In this document: positions 52,642 through 62,326 of the stretch, piece after piece
How positions within the stretch are numbered: the stretch's first letter is position 1
Layout: each line of letters opens with the position of its first letter
DNA from: an uncultured Sphingomonadaceae bacterium
GTDB lineage: Bacteria > Pseudomonadota > Alphaproteobacteria > Sphingomonadales > Sphingomonadaceae
Assembly (NCBI GenBank): GCA_947499255.1
Contig: CANMNF010000003.1
Span: 62,001-126,000, forward strand
Direction: 5' to 3'
Length of the DNA: 64,000 bases
Made by a program: the position numbers and the translations under genes
Notes under the pieces: generated by a model
The model's database searches: none
What the model was told of the DNA's origin: nothing
The model's input: the letters and a program-made list of their open reading frames with translations, nothing else

Positions 52642-53670
52642 TCAGATTACGAACCGCCCGGGCTGCGCGTCTACCGTCAAGGATTTCACCACATCGGGAA
52701 TACGCGCCAGTTTTTGTGTTTTTAAACCGCCAAGGTGCATGATGATCTGCGTGGGATCGCCTTTTGGAATATCGTACCAGGAATATTCCGATGCCTTCAT
52801 CACAGCAGAAATGTCCCGGCGACAATCGATTGAACGCAGCGACGGGTTCATGATGTCAGCGCGTTTCGCTGTCCAATGTGCGGTATCCACGCGCGGCTGC
52901 ATTGGCCCGGGTGCCTGCGCTGAACCAAGAACGGTATACGCGATGTCATCGTCGGCATCGATGAAATGTTGCGAAAATCCACCATCGCGGTCCCAGGGCT
53001 GCTCGTAAAATGCTGGATCAACTCCTGGAACTAAAATCGATTTTTCAAAACGGAAAGCAAGGCGATCGGCATAGTTCATCACCGGCGGCTCCATCATGCG
53101 TCCGGTATAGGGGTTCATGATCTTGGAAATCGGATCAAACGTACGGGGATCGGCATAGGTCGTGGTGGCAGTTGCCCATAGTACGTAATCAAGCGGACCG
53201 GCATCAGGCACAAGTTCTTCATCCGCTGGAGTGACGAAATACTGCATCAAAGTGATGCTGCCAAGAAACGGGAAAGCTGGCTCACCCGGCGGAGCGAGCA
53301 GGACCCAGCCATAATTTGCTAACCAGGAATATTCACCTGCCAGATTGGCTTGTACCTTGGCCCACGCGAAGTGATTATCGTACGGCTGCGATAAGTCGTA
53401 TGGACCAGTATGATCAGGGATCCAGCGCGGCAGGGAATGCACCTGCGGCGGATGACTGATCGGGCGTGCATGTTCACTCACCGATTGCTGTACCAGACCG
53501 TCAGACCCCGCTTCATCTTGCGGTGCGATTGCCATCACATCCTTGGACTTGACCATCGCTCCAAAGCCACCGGTTGCAACAGCCGCACTCATCATGAATT
53601 TGCGCCGGTCCAATGCCTTTGGCTCAGCTGGATGAGCCGAATTGCGCGGGAAAAGGTTAAGCTGAACCAT
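52642..53670 (-). CDS. DUF1838 family exported protein, copy 2
   Basis: A 342-residue paralogue of the protein at 40.4 kb. A Tat-like signal (DRRKFMMSAAVATGG) is followed by the shared blocks FAWAKVQANLAGEYSW, PPGEPAFPFLG, YADRLAFR, VPGVDPAFYEQPWDRDGGFS and QPGRFVI. The start MVQLNLF at 53670 is preferred; the frame is open from 53691. That two copies flank the receptor, monooxygenase and IclR genes implies that they serve the same pathway, possibly on related substrates. Confidence 0.8.
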   Translation of the reverse strand: MVQLNLFPRNSAHPAEPKALDRRKFMMSAAVATGGFGAMVKSKDVMAIAPQDEAGSDGLVQQSVSEHARPISHPPQVHSLPRWIPDHTGPYDLSQPYDNHFAWAKVQANLAGEYSWLANYGWVLLAPPGEPAFPFLGSITLMQYFVTPADEELVPDAGPLDYVLWATATTTYADPRTFDPISKIMNPYTGRMMEPPVMNYADRLAFRFEKSILVPGVDPAFYEQPWDRDGGFSQHFIDADDDIAYTVLGSAQAPGPMQPRVDTAHWTAKRADIMNPSLRSIDCRRDISAVMKASEYSWYDIPKGDPTQIIMHLGGLKTQKLARIPDVVKSLTVDAQPGRFVI

Positions 53671-53859
53671 AATCTGATCTCTTGCGGCCATGTAGGAAGC
53701 AAAATGCTACCCCATTGTGCAAAGCGCACTGAATCTCGGTTTTGACTTACCGGAGTGCGAGAATCCTGGCGCTAGGAGAAACCTGCCGAATGACTATTTG
53801 ATGCTGTCATAAAGCCGCCTTCTTGTGCGTGTGAGTACATATGATAATTGGCGCATATT

Positions 53860-54825
53860 ATGAGCTCATCCAAACTCCCTATCTGTGTTGTTGCGCTGTA
53901 CAATTTTGTGCGGTTCGATGACTGTGCTTCCTTGCGCGAACCCTTGGCGCAATTGTGCAAGGATAAAGGTGTAAGAGGCACAGTATTGCTCGCAAAAGAG
54001 GGTATAAACGGCACGATCGCCGGCTCTGATCAAAGCATTGCCGCTGTCTTGGAACATATCCGCGCGATGCCTGGATGTGCTCAGATCGAAGTCAAATTTT
54101 CCCGCGCCAAAACCATGCCGTTTCACCGCATGAAAGTTCGTCTCAAACGTGAGATCGTCACGATGGGAGAGCCGGATATCGATCCAATTGAAGGGGTGGG
54201 CCATTATGTTGAACCGGACCAGTGGAACGCACTTATCAATGATCCGGGCACTATCGTGATCGATACTCGCAACGATTATGAAGTCGCTACCGGCACATTT
54301 ACCGGTGCCATTAATCCACGCACAGAAACATTTCGCGACTTTCCCGCTTGGTTTCGGGAAAACCGGGAAGCGCTGTTGGGCCAAGAAACGCCGCCAAAGA
54401 TCGCCATGTTTTGCACAGGCGGAATTCGATGCGAGAAATCGACTGCGTTTCTCAAAGCCGAAGGGATTGAGGATGTCTTTCACCTCAAGGGCGGTATTTT
54501 AAAATACCTTGAAACAGTGCCCGCTGAACAAAGCGTGTGGGAAGGCGAATGTTTCGTGTTCGATCAACGCGTAACTGTTGGCCACGGGCTCGTTCCCGGC
54601 TCCTATGTGCAATGCCATGCGTGCCGTTTGCCAATAACGCCGGAAGACTGCGCCTCTGCGCTTTATGAAGAGGGGGTGAGCTGTCCGGCCTGTTATCATG
54701 AACGAAGCGATGACAATCGCGAACGCTATCGCGAACGCCAGCGACAAGAGATGCTGGCACAGCAAAGAGGCGAGCAGCATTTGGGCGCCGATATGCGTGA
54801 ACGGATGGAGCAAAATGATGGATAG
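53860..54825 (+). CDS. trhO: tRNA uridine 5-oxyacetic acid hydroxylase, rhodanese domain
   Basis: A 321-residue protein of the TrhO/YceA family, which hydroxylates uridine 34 of tRNA. It has the N-terminal acylphosphatase-like part ([13 protein letters not shown]), the rhodanese domain with [17 protein letters not shown], and the active loop [13 protein letters not shown] (Cys). The C-terminal Cys-rich part ([14 protein letters not shown]) is also typical. ATG at 53860 is preferred over TTG at 53848. It overlaps the following glutathione transferase-like gene by 8-11 nt. Confidence 0.92.
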   Translation: MSSSKLPICVVALYNFVRFDDCASLREPLAQLCKDKGVRGTVLLAKEGINGTIAGSDQSIAAVLEHIRAMPGCAQIEVKFSRAKTMPFHRMKVRLKREIVTMGEPDIDPIEGVGHYVEPDQWNALINDPGTIVIDTRNDYEVATGTFTGAINPRTETFRDFPAWFRENREALLGQETPPKIAMFCTGGIRCEKSTAFLKAEGIEDVFHLKGGILKYLETVPAEQSVWEGECFVFDQRVTVGHGLVPGSYVQCHACRLPITPEDCASALYEEGVSCPACYHERSDDNRERYRERQRQEMLAQQRGEQHLGADMRERMEQNDG

Positions 54826-55447
54826 GCCCATCCTCTACAGCTTTCGGCGCTGTCCTTATGCGATGCGCGCAAGGTTGGCTTTACTTGTCAGCGGCGCGGT
54901 TTGTGAACTGCGTGAAGTGAAATTGGCCGATAAGCCCGAAGCGATGCTCGAAGCCTCGCCCAAAGGGACCGTTCCTGTGATGGTGCAAGGCGATGGGATC
55001 GTGATTGATGAAAGCCTGGATGTGATGCGCTGGGCTTTGGCCAGATGCGTTCCAGAAGGATGGCTTGACCGGATCGATGATGGTTTGATCGAAGCCAATG
55101 ATGGCCCGTTCAAACATGCGCTGGACCGGTATAAATATCCCAGCCGCTATGACAGCGATCCGGCAAAGCATCGCGCCGACGGCTTGGCTCTATTGCAAAA
55201 GCTTGAAGAGCGTTTGGCCTGCAACCCAAACCTGTCTGGAGAGCGGCCGGGCTTCACTGATGCGGCGATCATGCCGTTTGTGCGTCAGTTTGCTGCAACG
55301 GATCGTGATTGGTTTGATGCACAAGACATCCCCAAGCTGCGCGCATGGCTGGACCGCCATCTGCAAAGCGATTTGTTTCGCCGCTGTATGGTAAAGCATA
55401 AGCCATGGCGAGATGGCGATGCGGTAATTACATTTGGCGGCGAATAG
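54818..55447 (+). CDS. Glutathione S-transferase family protein
   Basis: A 209-residue protein. The thioredoxin-like N-terminal domain has [15 protein letters not shown] (Cys-Pro-Tyr site) and PKGTVPVMV. The helical C-terminal part carries [18 protein letters not shown], a GST-C hallmark. ATG at 54818 is preferred because GGAG lies 7 nt upstream; ATG at 54815 is possible. It overlaps the trhO stop, so the two genes are coupled. Substrate unknown. Confidence 0.86.
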   Translation: MDRPILYSFRRCPYAMRARLALLVSGAVCELREVKLADKPEAMLEASPKGTVPVMVQGDGIVIDESLDVMRWALARCVPEGWLDRIDDGLIEANDGPFKHALDRYKYPSRYDSDPAKHRADGLALLQKLEERLACNPNLSGERPGFTDAAIMPFVRQFAATDRDWFDAQDIPKLRAWLDRHLQSDLFRRCMVKHKPWRDGDAVITFGGE

Positions 55448-55563
55448 GCCTGTAGCCACCCACGCTCATCTGCGCTCTACCTTCCAGTAGCTGGCCTTGG
55501 CTCTACCTTTAAAGCCCAAGGGCTTGATATTGCGAATATCCAGAACGCGTCACCTACCCCAGA

Positions 55564-56742
55564 TCAACCCAGGCTTTCATCTGGAAACGGCTCAAAGGTT
55601 TGTTCTTTGGCCGGTTCCGGTGGATCCCAGGGGATATGCCGATCATCAAGACTGGTGAGGTTGTTCAATTCTACCAGCACCGCTTTTGAGTGATAGCCCA
55701 AGAGCTGCTTCACCGGCATATCGCAGTTGCGCACCAGTATTTCTGTTTCCTGCGAACTGAAATCTGTCATACCGCGAGCGCGCTCAAGGCCATTTTCGTC
55801 ATAAATATGAATGACATCGCCCTTTTTGTAATTGCCTTCGATGGAAATGACATCTTCGCGTTTGATGCCGCATTCATCATTGGCAACAGCTTCCGCAGCT
55901 GCGGAACTAACAACAATGCTGCCCGCCACATGCAGCCTTTCAGAAAGCCATGTGGACCAGCTTGTCAAAGGTTCAGAATGGGCAATGCAAATCGTACGCG
56001 GGCGTTCGCCATAAAGCGCAGATGAGATCGGGCTTTCCGCTTCGCCATTTGCAATAATCGTGTTGCAACCGCTGTTCTGCGCCATATTGGCGGCTTGCAG
56101 CTTTGTCAGCATTCCGCCGCTGCCTAATGCGCTAACCCCATCGGCGACTGACAGATACTCGCTCACATCATGCAGTTCCTCAACCAGCCTCGCACCGGGC
56201 TCAGACGGATCGCGATCATACAGGCCATCAACGCTGGTGAGAATGATTAGATGCTCGGCCAAAGCCATCTGCGCTACTTTCGCGGCAAGTCGATCATTAT
56301 CACCCACGCGGATTTCTTCTGTGGTGATAGTGTCATTTTCATTGATGATCGGGACCACGCCGGCTTTTAACAAACGATGGAGTGTGTTCTTGGTATTGAG
56401 GAAGCGCGAATGCACTTCAAAGTCACCCAGTGTCACCAGAATCTGGGCGATGTTGAGATCGTACTCATGCCCGATTTGTTTATACGCGTTGAGCAGAAGT
56501 GGCATACCGCAAGCTGCGGCTGCCTGTTTGTCGCGCAGGCCTGCGGTATCGGGTTCGACCCCGATCATCTTCATACCAAGCGCAACGGCTCCCGAAGAAC
56601 ACAGGATAACATCGTAACCCTGTTCACGAAGAAGCGCGAAATCCTCCATGATGCTTTGAATAAAAGCCCACCTTGGAGTAAGTCGTTTTGCATCAGTTAG
56701 AAGGCTTGAACCAATTTTTACGACGATCTTTTTTCTTGGCAC
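55564..56742 (-). CDS. proB: Glutamate 5-kinase with PUA domain
   Basis: A 392-residue enzyme catalysing the first step of proline synthesis. It has the kinase N-terminal KIGSSLLTD and the family pattern VILCSSGAVALGMKMIG, the INENDTIT and VGDNDRLAAKVA blocks, and a C-terminal PUA domain (residues ~285-370, GNYKKGDVIHIYDENG). No proA is adjacent, as is common. It is divergent from the proline transporter gene putP, so both ends of proline supply share the 278-nt promoter region. Confidence 0.92.
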   Translation of the reverse strand: MPRKKIVVKIGSSLLTDAKRLTPRWAFIQSIMEDFALLREQGYDVILCSSGAVALGMKMIGVEPDTAGLRDKQAAAACGMPLLLNAYKQIGHEYDLNIAQILVTLGDFEVHSRFLNTKNTLHRLLKAGVVPIINENDTITTEEIRVGDNDRLAAKVAQMALAEHLIILTSVDGLYDRDPSEPGARLVEELHDVSEYLSVADGVSALGSGGMLTKLQAANMAQNSGCNTIIANGEAESPISSALYGERPRTICIAHSEPLTSWSTWLSERLHVAGSIVVSSAAAEAVANDECGIKREDVISIEGNYKKGDVIHIYDENGLERARGMTDFSSQETEILVRNCDMPVKQLLGYHSKAVLVELNNLTSLDDRHIPWDPPEPAKEQTFEPFPDESLG

Positions 56743-57020
56743 TAGAAAAACCTACAAAACTGAGAGTTAAAAGAATAGAGGCCTGAGCAAAATGGGCCAA
56801 TCGTGTCTATATGGTTGGACGATTTGCTCGTCCCTTTTCGGTGCGACGCCCGTACCCGGTTTGGGGCATTATTGGCAAGGCTCCTTGATATAATCTCAGG
56901 TTCATCTAGCTGCTGTGAGCAGATCTCAAAGCAACCCGCGGGCCGCTGGGCATTTGCATCACCGCTGCGCTGCCCAATTTCGAAAAATCTGCTTTGAAAA
57001 ATAGTGGAAATTGCATCAAT

Positions 57021-58508
57021 ATGAATTTCGAAACTGGTTTGTCGCTTGGTGCATACTTCGTCCTGATGCTGGGCATTGGGTTATATGCGTGGAAAAAATC
57101 CACCAGCACTGTTTCCGAATTCATGTTGGGCGGGCGCCAATTGAGGCCATCTGTTGCGGCTTTATCGGCTGGTGCTTCTGACATGAGTGGTTGGATGTTG
57201 ATGGGGCTTCCCGGAGCAATTTATATTGCGGGCCTCAATGCGGCATGGATCGCGGTTGGGTTGGTGATCGGTGCCTGGGCCAATTACCTCCTCGTGGCAC
57301 CGCGTTTGCGGGTCTACACCGAAATCTCAGACGATGCTGTCACCATTCCGGATTATCTGGAAAAGCGTTTTGGCGATACCAGTCGGCAGCTGCGTATCAT
57401 TGCCTCGCTCGTCATCGTGATATTCTTCACGCTTTACACCTCTGCCGGTCTTGTGGCGGGTGGCAAACTGTTTGAAGCGTCCTTTGGCTTTGAATACACA
57501 ACGGGCCTTTACGTCACGGCCCTCGTGGTTCTTGCCTATACGCTGTTTGGCGGTTTTCTTGCAGTGAGCCTGACCGATTTTGTCCAAGGCTGTATCATGT
57601 TCGCAGCGCTTGTTCTGGTCCCCATTATCACTATCGCCAATCTGGGTGGCTGGGCGCAAACGCAATCCATCGTCTCGTCGGCCAATCCGGATTATTTTGG
57701 CTGGCTTTCGGGCGTCACGCTGCTTGGCGTGATGTCCAGCCTTGCATGGGGCTTGGGATATTTTGGCCAGCCTCATATCATCGTGCGCTTTATGGCGGTC
57801 CGGTCAGTTGCAGATATGCCTGCTATGCGCAGGATTGGCATGTCATGGATGATAGTGACGGTTGTTGGCGCGGTGCTGTGCGGGGTTTCAGGCCTAGCTT
57901 ATGTGACTGCGCGGGGCCTTTCGCTTGATGATCCAGAAACGATCTTCATCGTGCTTTCACAAACGCTTTTCCATCCATACATTGCCGGCTTCCTGCTCGC
58001 CGCCATACTCGCCGCAATCATGAGCACAATTTCCTCGCAGCTGCTGGTGTCTTCCAGCTCGCTTACGGAGGATTTTTACAAAACCTTCTTCCGCCGCGAA
58101 GCAGGGCAAGGGGAGTTGGTGACCATCGGGCGATTGGCCACGCTTGCAGTTGCGATTGTGGCTGTGTTGCTGGCGATGGACAGTTCCAGCAGTATCTTGT
58201 CTTTGGTCGGTAATGCCTGGGCCGGATTTGGCGCAGCTTTTGGCCCGGTAATCCTTCTCAGCCTGCATTGGCGCGGGATCACGCGCAATGGTGCGCTGGC
58301 TGGCGTTGTTACAGGCGCCGCAACGGTTTTGATCTGGCTCTACGCCCCGTTCACTATTGGCGGTGAGGCACCCTCAGCGGTGATATACGAGATCATTCCA
58401 GGCTTCGTGGTGAGCATGGTTGCAGCGATCATCTTTAGTAAATTGGGTGCTGATGTGGCTGATCCCATCGATGCGCGCTTCTCGCAAATGTTGGCAGCGC
58501 GCCGGTGA
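57021..58508 (+). CDS. putP: Sodium/proline symporter
   Basis: A 495-residue inner-membrane protein of the sodium/solute symporter family. It has about 13 hydrophobic segments, the SSF motif LSAGASDMSGWMLMGLPG in segment 2, the FGQPHIIVRFMAV loop and the AAIMSTISSQLLVSSSSLTED stretch that binds sodium and proline. ATG at 57021 is preferred over TTG at 56994. It would import proline, used as carbon source or osmolyte. Confidence 0.9.
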   Translation: MNFETGLSLGAYFVLMLGIGLYAWKKSTSTVSEFMLGGRQLRPSVAALSAGASDMSGWMLMGLPGAIYIAGLNAAWIAVGLVIGAWANYLLVAPRLRVYTEISDDAVTIPDYLEKRFGDTSRQLRIIASLVIVIFFTLYTSAGLVAGGKLFEASFGFEYTTGLYVTALVVLAYTLFGGFLAVSLTDFVQGCIMFAALVLVPIITIANLGGWAQTQSIVSSANPDYFGWLSGVTLLGVMSSLAWGLGYFGQPHIIVRFMAVRSVADMPAMRRIGMSWMIVTVVGAVLCGVSGLAYVTARGLSLDDPETIFIVLSQTLFHPYIAGFLLAAILAAIMSTISSQLLVSSSSLTEDFYKTFFRREAGQGELVTIGRLATLAVAIVAVLLAMDSSSSILSLVGNAWAGFGAAFGPVILLSLHWRGITRNGALAGVVTGAATVLIWLYAPFTIGGEAPSAVIYEIIPGFVVSMVAAIIFSKLGADVADPIDARFSQMLAARR

Positions 58509-58781
58509 TCAGATAACTCGCAATTGACCAGGTGGCGTGGAAATCGAACCGCCCCAAACGAGTTACAATCAGGCTCCATCAGATGCATATGCCCTGACAA
58601 CGCAGTTGCCCCCGCGTGATCCATTTGCGCGAATTTCGGGACATTCCCAATCCTGTTGCACACTCGCTGCGTCCATTGCGGTGCGAAATCCGACGTGAAA
58701 ATTGCGAGCTTTAAGTTTCTCTCGCAACCGGACCAGAATCATGGCAAGCGTGATAGCTTGTGGAATCAGGAGCGGCGCATA

Positions 58782-60416
58782 ATGCCATCGGCATATTGGA
58801 ACAAAGTACTCTCAACACTGGCGTTTGCATTTTTGGGTTTGGCCCTTGCAAGTTGTAGCCCCCGAGAGAGGGAAGCTGATATCGCCGCTGCGCAAGGCAT
58901 TTTGCTGATCGGCAATGGTTCTGAACCAAAATCGTTAGATCCCCATCTGGTAACCGGCGTTCCGGAAAACGCGATCATCCAATCTCTGATCGAAGGTCTG
59001 GTCACGTACCATCCCACCGATGATACACTTGCCGAACCTGCTATGGCGCAAAGCTGGGAGCATAATGACGACTTCACCGTGTGGACTTTCAATCTGCGCG
59101 ACGATGCCAAATGGACCAATGGCGATCCGGTTGTGGCAAGCGATTTTGTCTATAGCTGGCAGCGCATACTCAGCCCGGCACTTGGCGCAGAATATGCCGA
59201 GTCTCTTTACGTCATCGAAAACGCGATGGCTTTCCATCAAGGCGAGATCGAGGATTTTTCACAAGTCGGCGTAAAGGCACTGGATGATCACACGCTCGAA
59301 GTCCGCTTGAAGGGTTCAACCCCGCATTTTCTCTTGATGCTCAAGCATTACAGTTTCTACCCGGTGAACCCCAGAGTAGTAGAAGAATTTGGCGGTATGA
59401 CAGATCGCCAAAGCGGCTGGTCCACGCTTGAGAATTATGTGGGCAACGGCGCGTTCCGGCTGAAGGAATGGGCAACCAATGACTTCCTCGAAGTTGAGCG
59501 CAATCCAGATTACTGGGATGCTGAAACCGTGAAGCTTAATGGCGTCCGCTTCTTCCCGATTGAGAACGTAAATACAGAAGCCACAGCATTTCAAGGCGGC
59601 AGGCTACACATTACAAATGAAGTGCCTGCCGATCGTATCCCATCCTTGCAGCAAAGCAATTCAGACGCTTTGATGATCGAGCCATATCTGGGTACCTACT
59701 TTTATCGTGTGAACACGACGCGCGAGCCATTTGATGATCCTCGTGTTCGCCGTGCACTGGCATTGACTATTGATCGTGAACTTTTGGTAGAGCGCGTGAC
59801 CCAAGGCGGTCAGGCACCGGCAACAGGGTTCGTGCCGTCTGGCATCACCGGATACACGGTATCCAAAGCGGTGGAGTACGATCCAGAACGTGCTCGTGAG
59901 CTGTTGGCCCAAGCCGGGTATCCAGGAGGTGAAGGCTTTCCCGAAGCTGAAATCTTGATCAACACCAGTGAAAATCATCGCCGGATCGCCGAAGCTATTC
60001 AGGCCATGTGGCGTGAAAAACTGGGCGTTGAAATCGGCATCTTCAATCAGGAATGGAAAGTCTATCTCGATAGCCAAAGTTCGTTGAATTACGACATTTC
60101 GCGGAGCGGCTGGATCGCTGATTATGTGCATCCAATGACGTTCCTTGAAATATTCACATCGGGCAATGGCAATAACGACACTGGCTGGTCGAACGCGCAA
60201 TACGATCAACTGATCAGTCAGGCCCAGCGCGCAACGACAGAAGAAGCGCGCTTTGCAGCGTTGAACGAGGCAGAAGCGATCATGATGGATGAACTGCCCG
60301 TTTTGCCGATCTATTGGTACACGCGGGTTTACATGAAAGATCCCCGGGTCGAAAACTGGAACCCCAAGCTGCTTGATAACCGGTCTTACAAATATATCAG
60401 CATTGCTGGCAGCTGA
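58782..60416 (+). CDS. oppA: Oligopeptide ABC transporter substrate-binding lipoprotein
   Basis: A 544-residue family 5 solute-binding protein. The start MPSAYWNKV at 58782 follows AGGAGCGG and opens a lipoprotein signal (LALASC). The mature N terminus has GSEPKSLDPHLVTG, and the body has WTFNLRDDAKWTNGDPV, NGAFRLKEW and VRRALALTIDRELL, all typical of OppA/peptide-binding proteins. First gene of the opp operon; the frame is open from 58656. Confidence 0.9.
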   Translation: MPSAYWNKVLSTLAFAFLGLALASCSPREREADIAAAQGILLIGNGSEPKSLDPHLVTGVPENAIIQSLIEGLVTYHPTDDTLAEPAMAQSWEHNDDFTVWTFNLRDDAKWTNGDPVVASDFVYSWQRILSPALGAEYAESLYVIENAMAFHQGEIEDFSQVGVKALDDHTLEVRLKGSTPHFLLMLKHYSFYPVNPRVVEEFGGMTDRQSGWSTLENYVGNGAFRLKEWATNDFLEVERNPDYWDAETVKLNGVRFFPIENVNTEATAFQGGRLHITNEVPADRIPSLQQSNSDALMIEPYLGTYFYRVNTTREPFDDPRVRRALALTIDRELLVERVTQGGQAPATGFVPSGITGYTVSKAVEYDPERARELLAQAGYPGGEGFPEAEILINTSENHRRIAEAIQAMWREKLGVEIGIFNQEWKVYLDSQSSLNYDISRSGWIADYVHPMTFLEIFTSGNGNNDTGWSNAQYDQLISQAQRATTEEARFAALNEAEAIMMDELPVLPIYWYTRVYMKDPRVENWNPKLLDNRSYKYISIAGS

Positions 60417-60455
60417 TCCAATGACATTGCGATCATCGCGCATCAAGGTCATGCC

Positions 60456-61376
60456 ATGTTGAAATTTATCGCCGCGCGTTTTGGGCAAGGGCTTCTGGTT
60501 CTGCTTGCGATTTACGCGCTCACCTTCATGCTGGTTGCCTTGACGCCGGGCAGTCCGTTCAGCACAGAACGCGCGATCCGGCCTGAGATCCTGGCGCAAA
60601 TTGAAGCGTTTTATGGCTATGACAAGCCGCCGCTTGAACGGTTTTGGACTTCGTTGACCAATGCCTTGCAAGGCGAGTTTGGACCATCTGCAGTTTACGC
60701 CAACCGTTCGGTGACCGACATCATTTTAGAGGCTTTCCCGGTATCGCTTACATTGGGAACCATTTCGCTGCTCGTGGCACTGTTCATTGGTATTCCTGCG
60801 GGCATTCTGGCGGCGGTAAAGCGCAACACCTGGCTCGATTATTTGCCGATGTCGGCATCCATGGTGGGCATTTGTTTGCCAACTTTTGTGTTGGGACCAA
60901 TTCTGGTTCTGGTGTTTGGGATCATCTTCCAATTGCTGCCAGTGTCCGGCTGGTTCGGCCCTGATTATATGGTCTTGCCCGCTGCGACTTTGGGTCTTTT
61001 TTATGCTGCTTATTTCGCTCGGCTCACGCGCGGCGGCATGCTGGAAATGCTCAATCAGGATTTCATCCGGACTGCCCGTGCGAAAGGCGTGCCGGAATCG
61101 ACGATCATCTGGAAGCATTGCCTCAAAGGCGGGTTGATCCCTGCCATCACCTATCTTGGCCCTGCATTGGCGGGCATTATCTCCGGCTCCTTTGTGGTGG
61201 AAACGATTTTCCAGATTCCCGGACTTGGGCAATGGTTTGTGAAGGGCGCGCTCAACCGCGATGACTTCCTGATCCTTGGCCTGACCGTTCTTTTTGCAGG
61301 CTTGATCGTGATCATGAACTTGCTGGTGGATATAATCCAAGTCGCTTTGAACCCGAGGCTCAAATATGATCGATAA
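60456..61376 (+). CDS. oppB: Oligopeptide ABC transporter permease OppB type
   Basis: A 306-residue inner-membrane permease with about six hydrophobic segments. The N-terminal amphipathic start (FIAARFGQGLLVLLAIYALT) and the contact loop FIRTARAKGVPESTIIWKHC with the downstream ETIFQIPGLG are OppB/DppB hallmarks. It follows oppA by 39 nt and pairs with the OppC-type permease encoded next. Confidence 0.9.
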   Translation: MLKFIAARFGQGLLVLLAIYALTFMLVALTPGSPFSTERAIRPEILAQIEAFYGYDKPPLERFWTSLTNALQGEFGPSAVYANRSVTDIILEAFPVSLTLGTISLLVALFIGIPAGILAAVKRNTWLDYLPMSASMVGICLPTFVLGPILVLVFGIIFQLLPVSGWFGPDYMVLPAATLGLFYAAYFARLTRGGMLEMLNQDFIRTARAKGVPESTIIWKHCLKGGLIPAITYLGPALAGIISGSFVVETIFQIPGLGQWFVKGALNRDDFLILGLTVLFAGLIVIMNLLVDIIQVALNPRLKYDR

Positions 61377-61400
61377 GAGCTGGCAGGTGAGCTTCGCGAT

Positions 61401-62324
61401 ATGAGCAGAACAGCCGATATCGTATCCGCTACCGAAGAGCGTTTGAGTGCGCCTTTGGCGGTTGAAGAGTTCGAGAAAGGATCGTCCCTGTGGGATGATG
61501 CCTGGCACCGGTTAAAACGCAATCGCCTCGCGATGATCAGCCTGTTTTTGTTCATCGCCATCGTGCTGTTTTGCGTCGTTGGCCCTTTGTTATCGCCCTA
61601 TGATGGTGAGCAGCAGGATTTGTTAAAAGGCGCACAAGGTCCGTCGGGCGAACACTGGTTTGGCACTGATACGCTGGGCCGTGATCTGATGGTTCGCACT
61701 ATGGAGGGTGGCCGGATTTCGCTGCTCGTTGGCATGGTTGCCACTTTCGTCGCGCTGATGATTGGCGTGGTTTACGGGGCGACGGCTGGATATCTTGGCG
61801 GCAAGGTTGATGCGGTGATGATGCGTATTGTCGATACGCTTTATGCGCTGCCTTTCACCATTTTTGTGATCCTTTTGATGGTCGCCTTTGGTCGCTCTTT
61901 ATGGCTGATATTCGTAGCGATTGGCGCGGTGGAATGGCTCAGCATGGCGCGTATTGTTCGTGCTGGCGTAATTGGCCTCAAAAAACAGGAATTTGTCGAG
62001 GCGGCGGTTTCGCTTGGTTATAGCCACACGCGGATTATCCTGCGCCACCTGATCCCCAATGTGCTCGGCCCGGTGATCGTGATCGCGACGCTTACGGTGC
62101 CTGCGGTTATGCTGCTTGAGGCGTTTTTGAGCTTCCTTGGTCTTGGTGTTCAGCCGCCCAATGCTTCATGGGGCGTGCTTATCAATGAAGGTCAGCAGAA
62201 CATGGAGATTTTCCCATGGCTGCTGATGTTCCCGGCCTTCTTCTTTGCTCTTACGCTGTTCTCGCTAAACTTCCTTGGCGATGGCTTGCGCGATGCGCTT
62301 GACCCCAAAAGCGCAAAGGATTGA
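61401..62324 (+). CDS. oppC: Oligopeptide ABC transporter permease OppC type
   Basis: A 307-residue permease. It has a cytoplasmic N terminus, the first membrane segment at ~45-65, the family sequence HWFGTDTLGRDLMVRTMEGG and the contact loop KKQEFVEAAVSLGYSHTRII. LLEAFLSFLGLGVQPPNASWG near the C terminus is diagnostic of OppC/DppC. It lies between the oppB and oppD genes; oppD begins 2 nt after its stop. Confidence 0.9.
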   Translation: MSRTADIVSATEERLSAPLAVEEFEKGSSLWDDAWHRLKRNRLAMISLFLFIAIVLFCVVGPLLSPYDGEQQDLLKGAQGPSGEHWFGTDTLGRDLMVRTMEGGRISLLVGMVATFVALMIGVVYGATAGYLGGKVDAVMMRIVDTLYALPFTIFVILLMVAFGRSLWLIFVAIGAVEWLSMARIVRAGVIGLKKQEFVEAAVSLGYSHTRIILRHLIPNVLGPVIVIATLTVPAVMLLEAFLSFLGLGVQPPNASWGVLINEGQQNMEIFPWLLMFPAFFFALTLFSLNFLGDGLRDALDPKSAKD

Positions 62325-62326
62325 AC

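Noticed and set aside
55512-55525. AAGCCC-AA-GGGCTT palindrome between the GST-like gene and proB
   Set aside because: The 2-nt centre cannot form a stable hairpin loop and no T-run follows, so a terminator call is not supported.
58514-58565. TAACTCG and CGAGTTA inverted repeat after putP
   Set aside because: The loop is about 38 nt with only a 4-bp inner stem and no T-run; it may be chance.
59661-60671. A 336-codon minus-strand frame
   Set aside because: It is antisense to oppA and oppB, which have full family motifs; its composition (rich in Arg, Gln, His) is typical of a shadow.
60726-61508. A 260-codon minus-strand frame
   Set aside because: It is antisense to oppB and the start of oppC and shows no family pattern.
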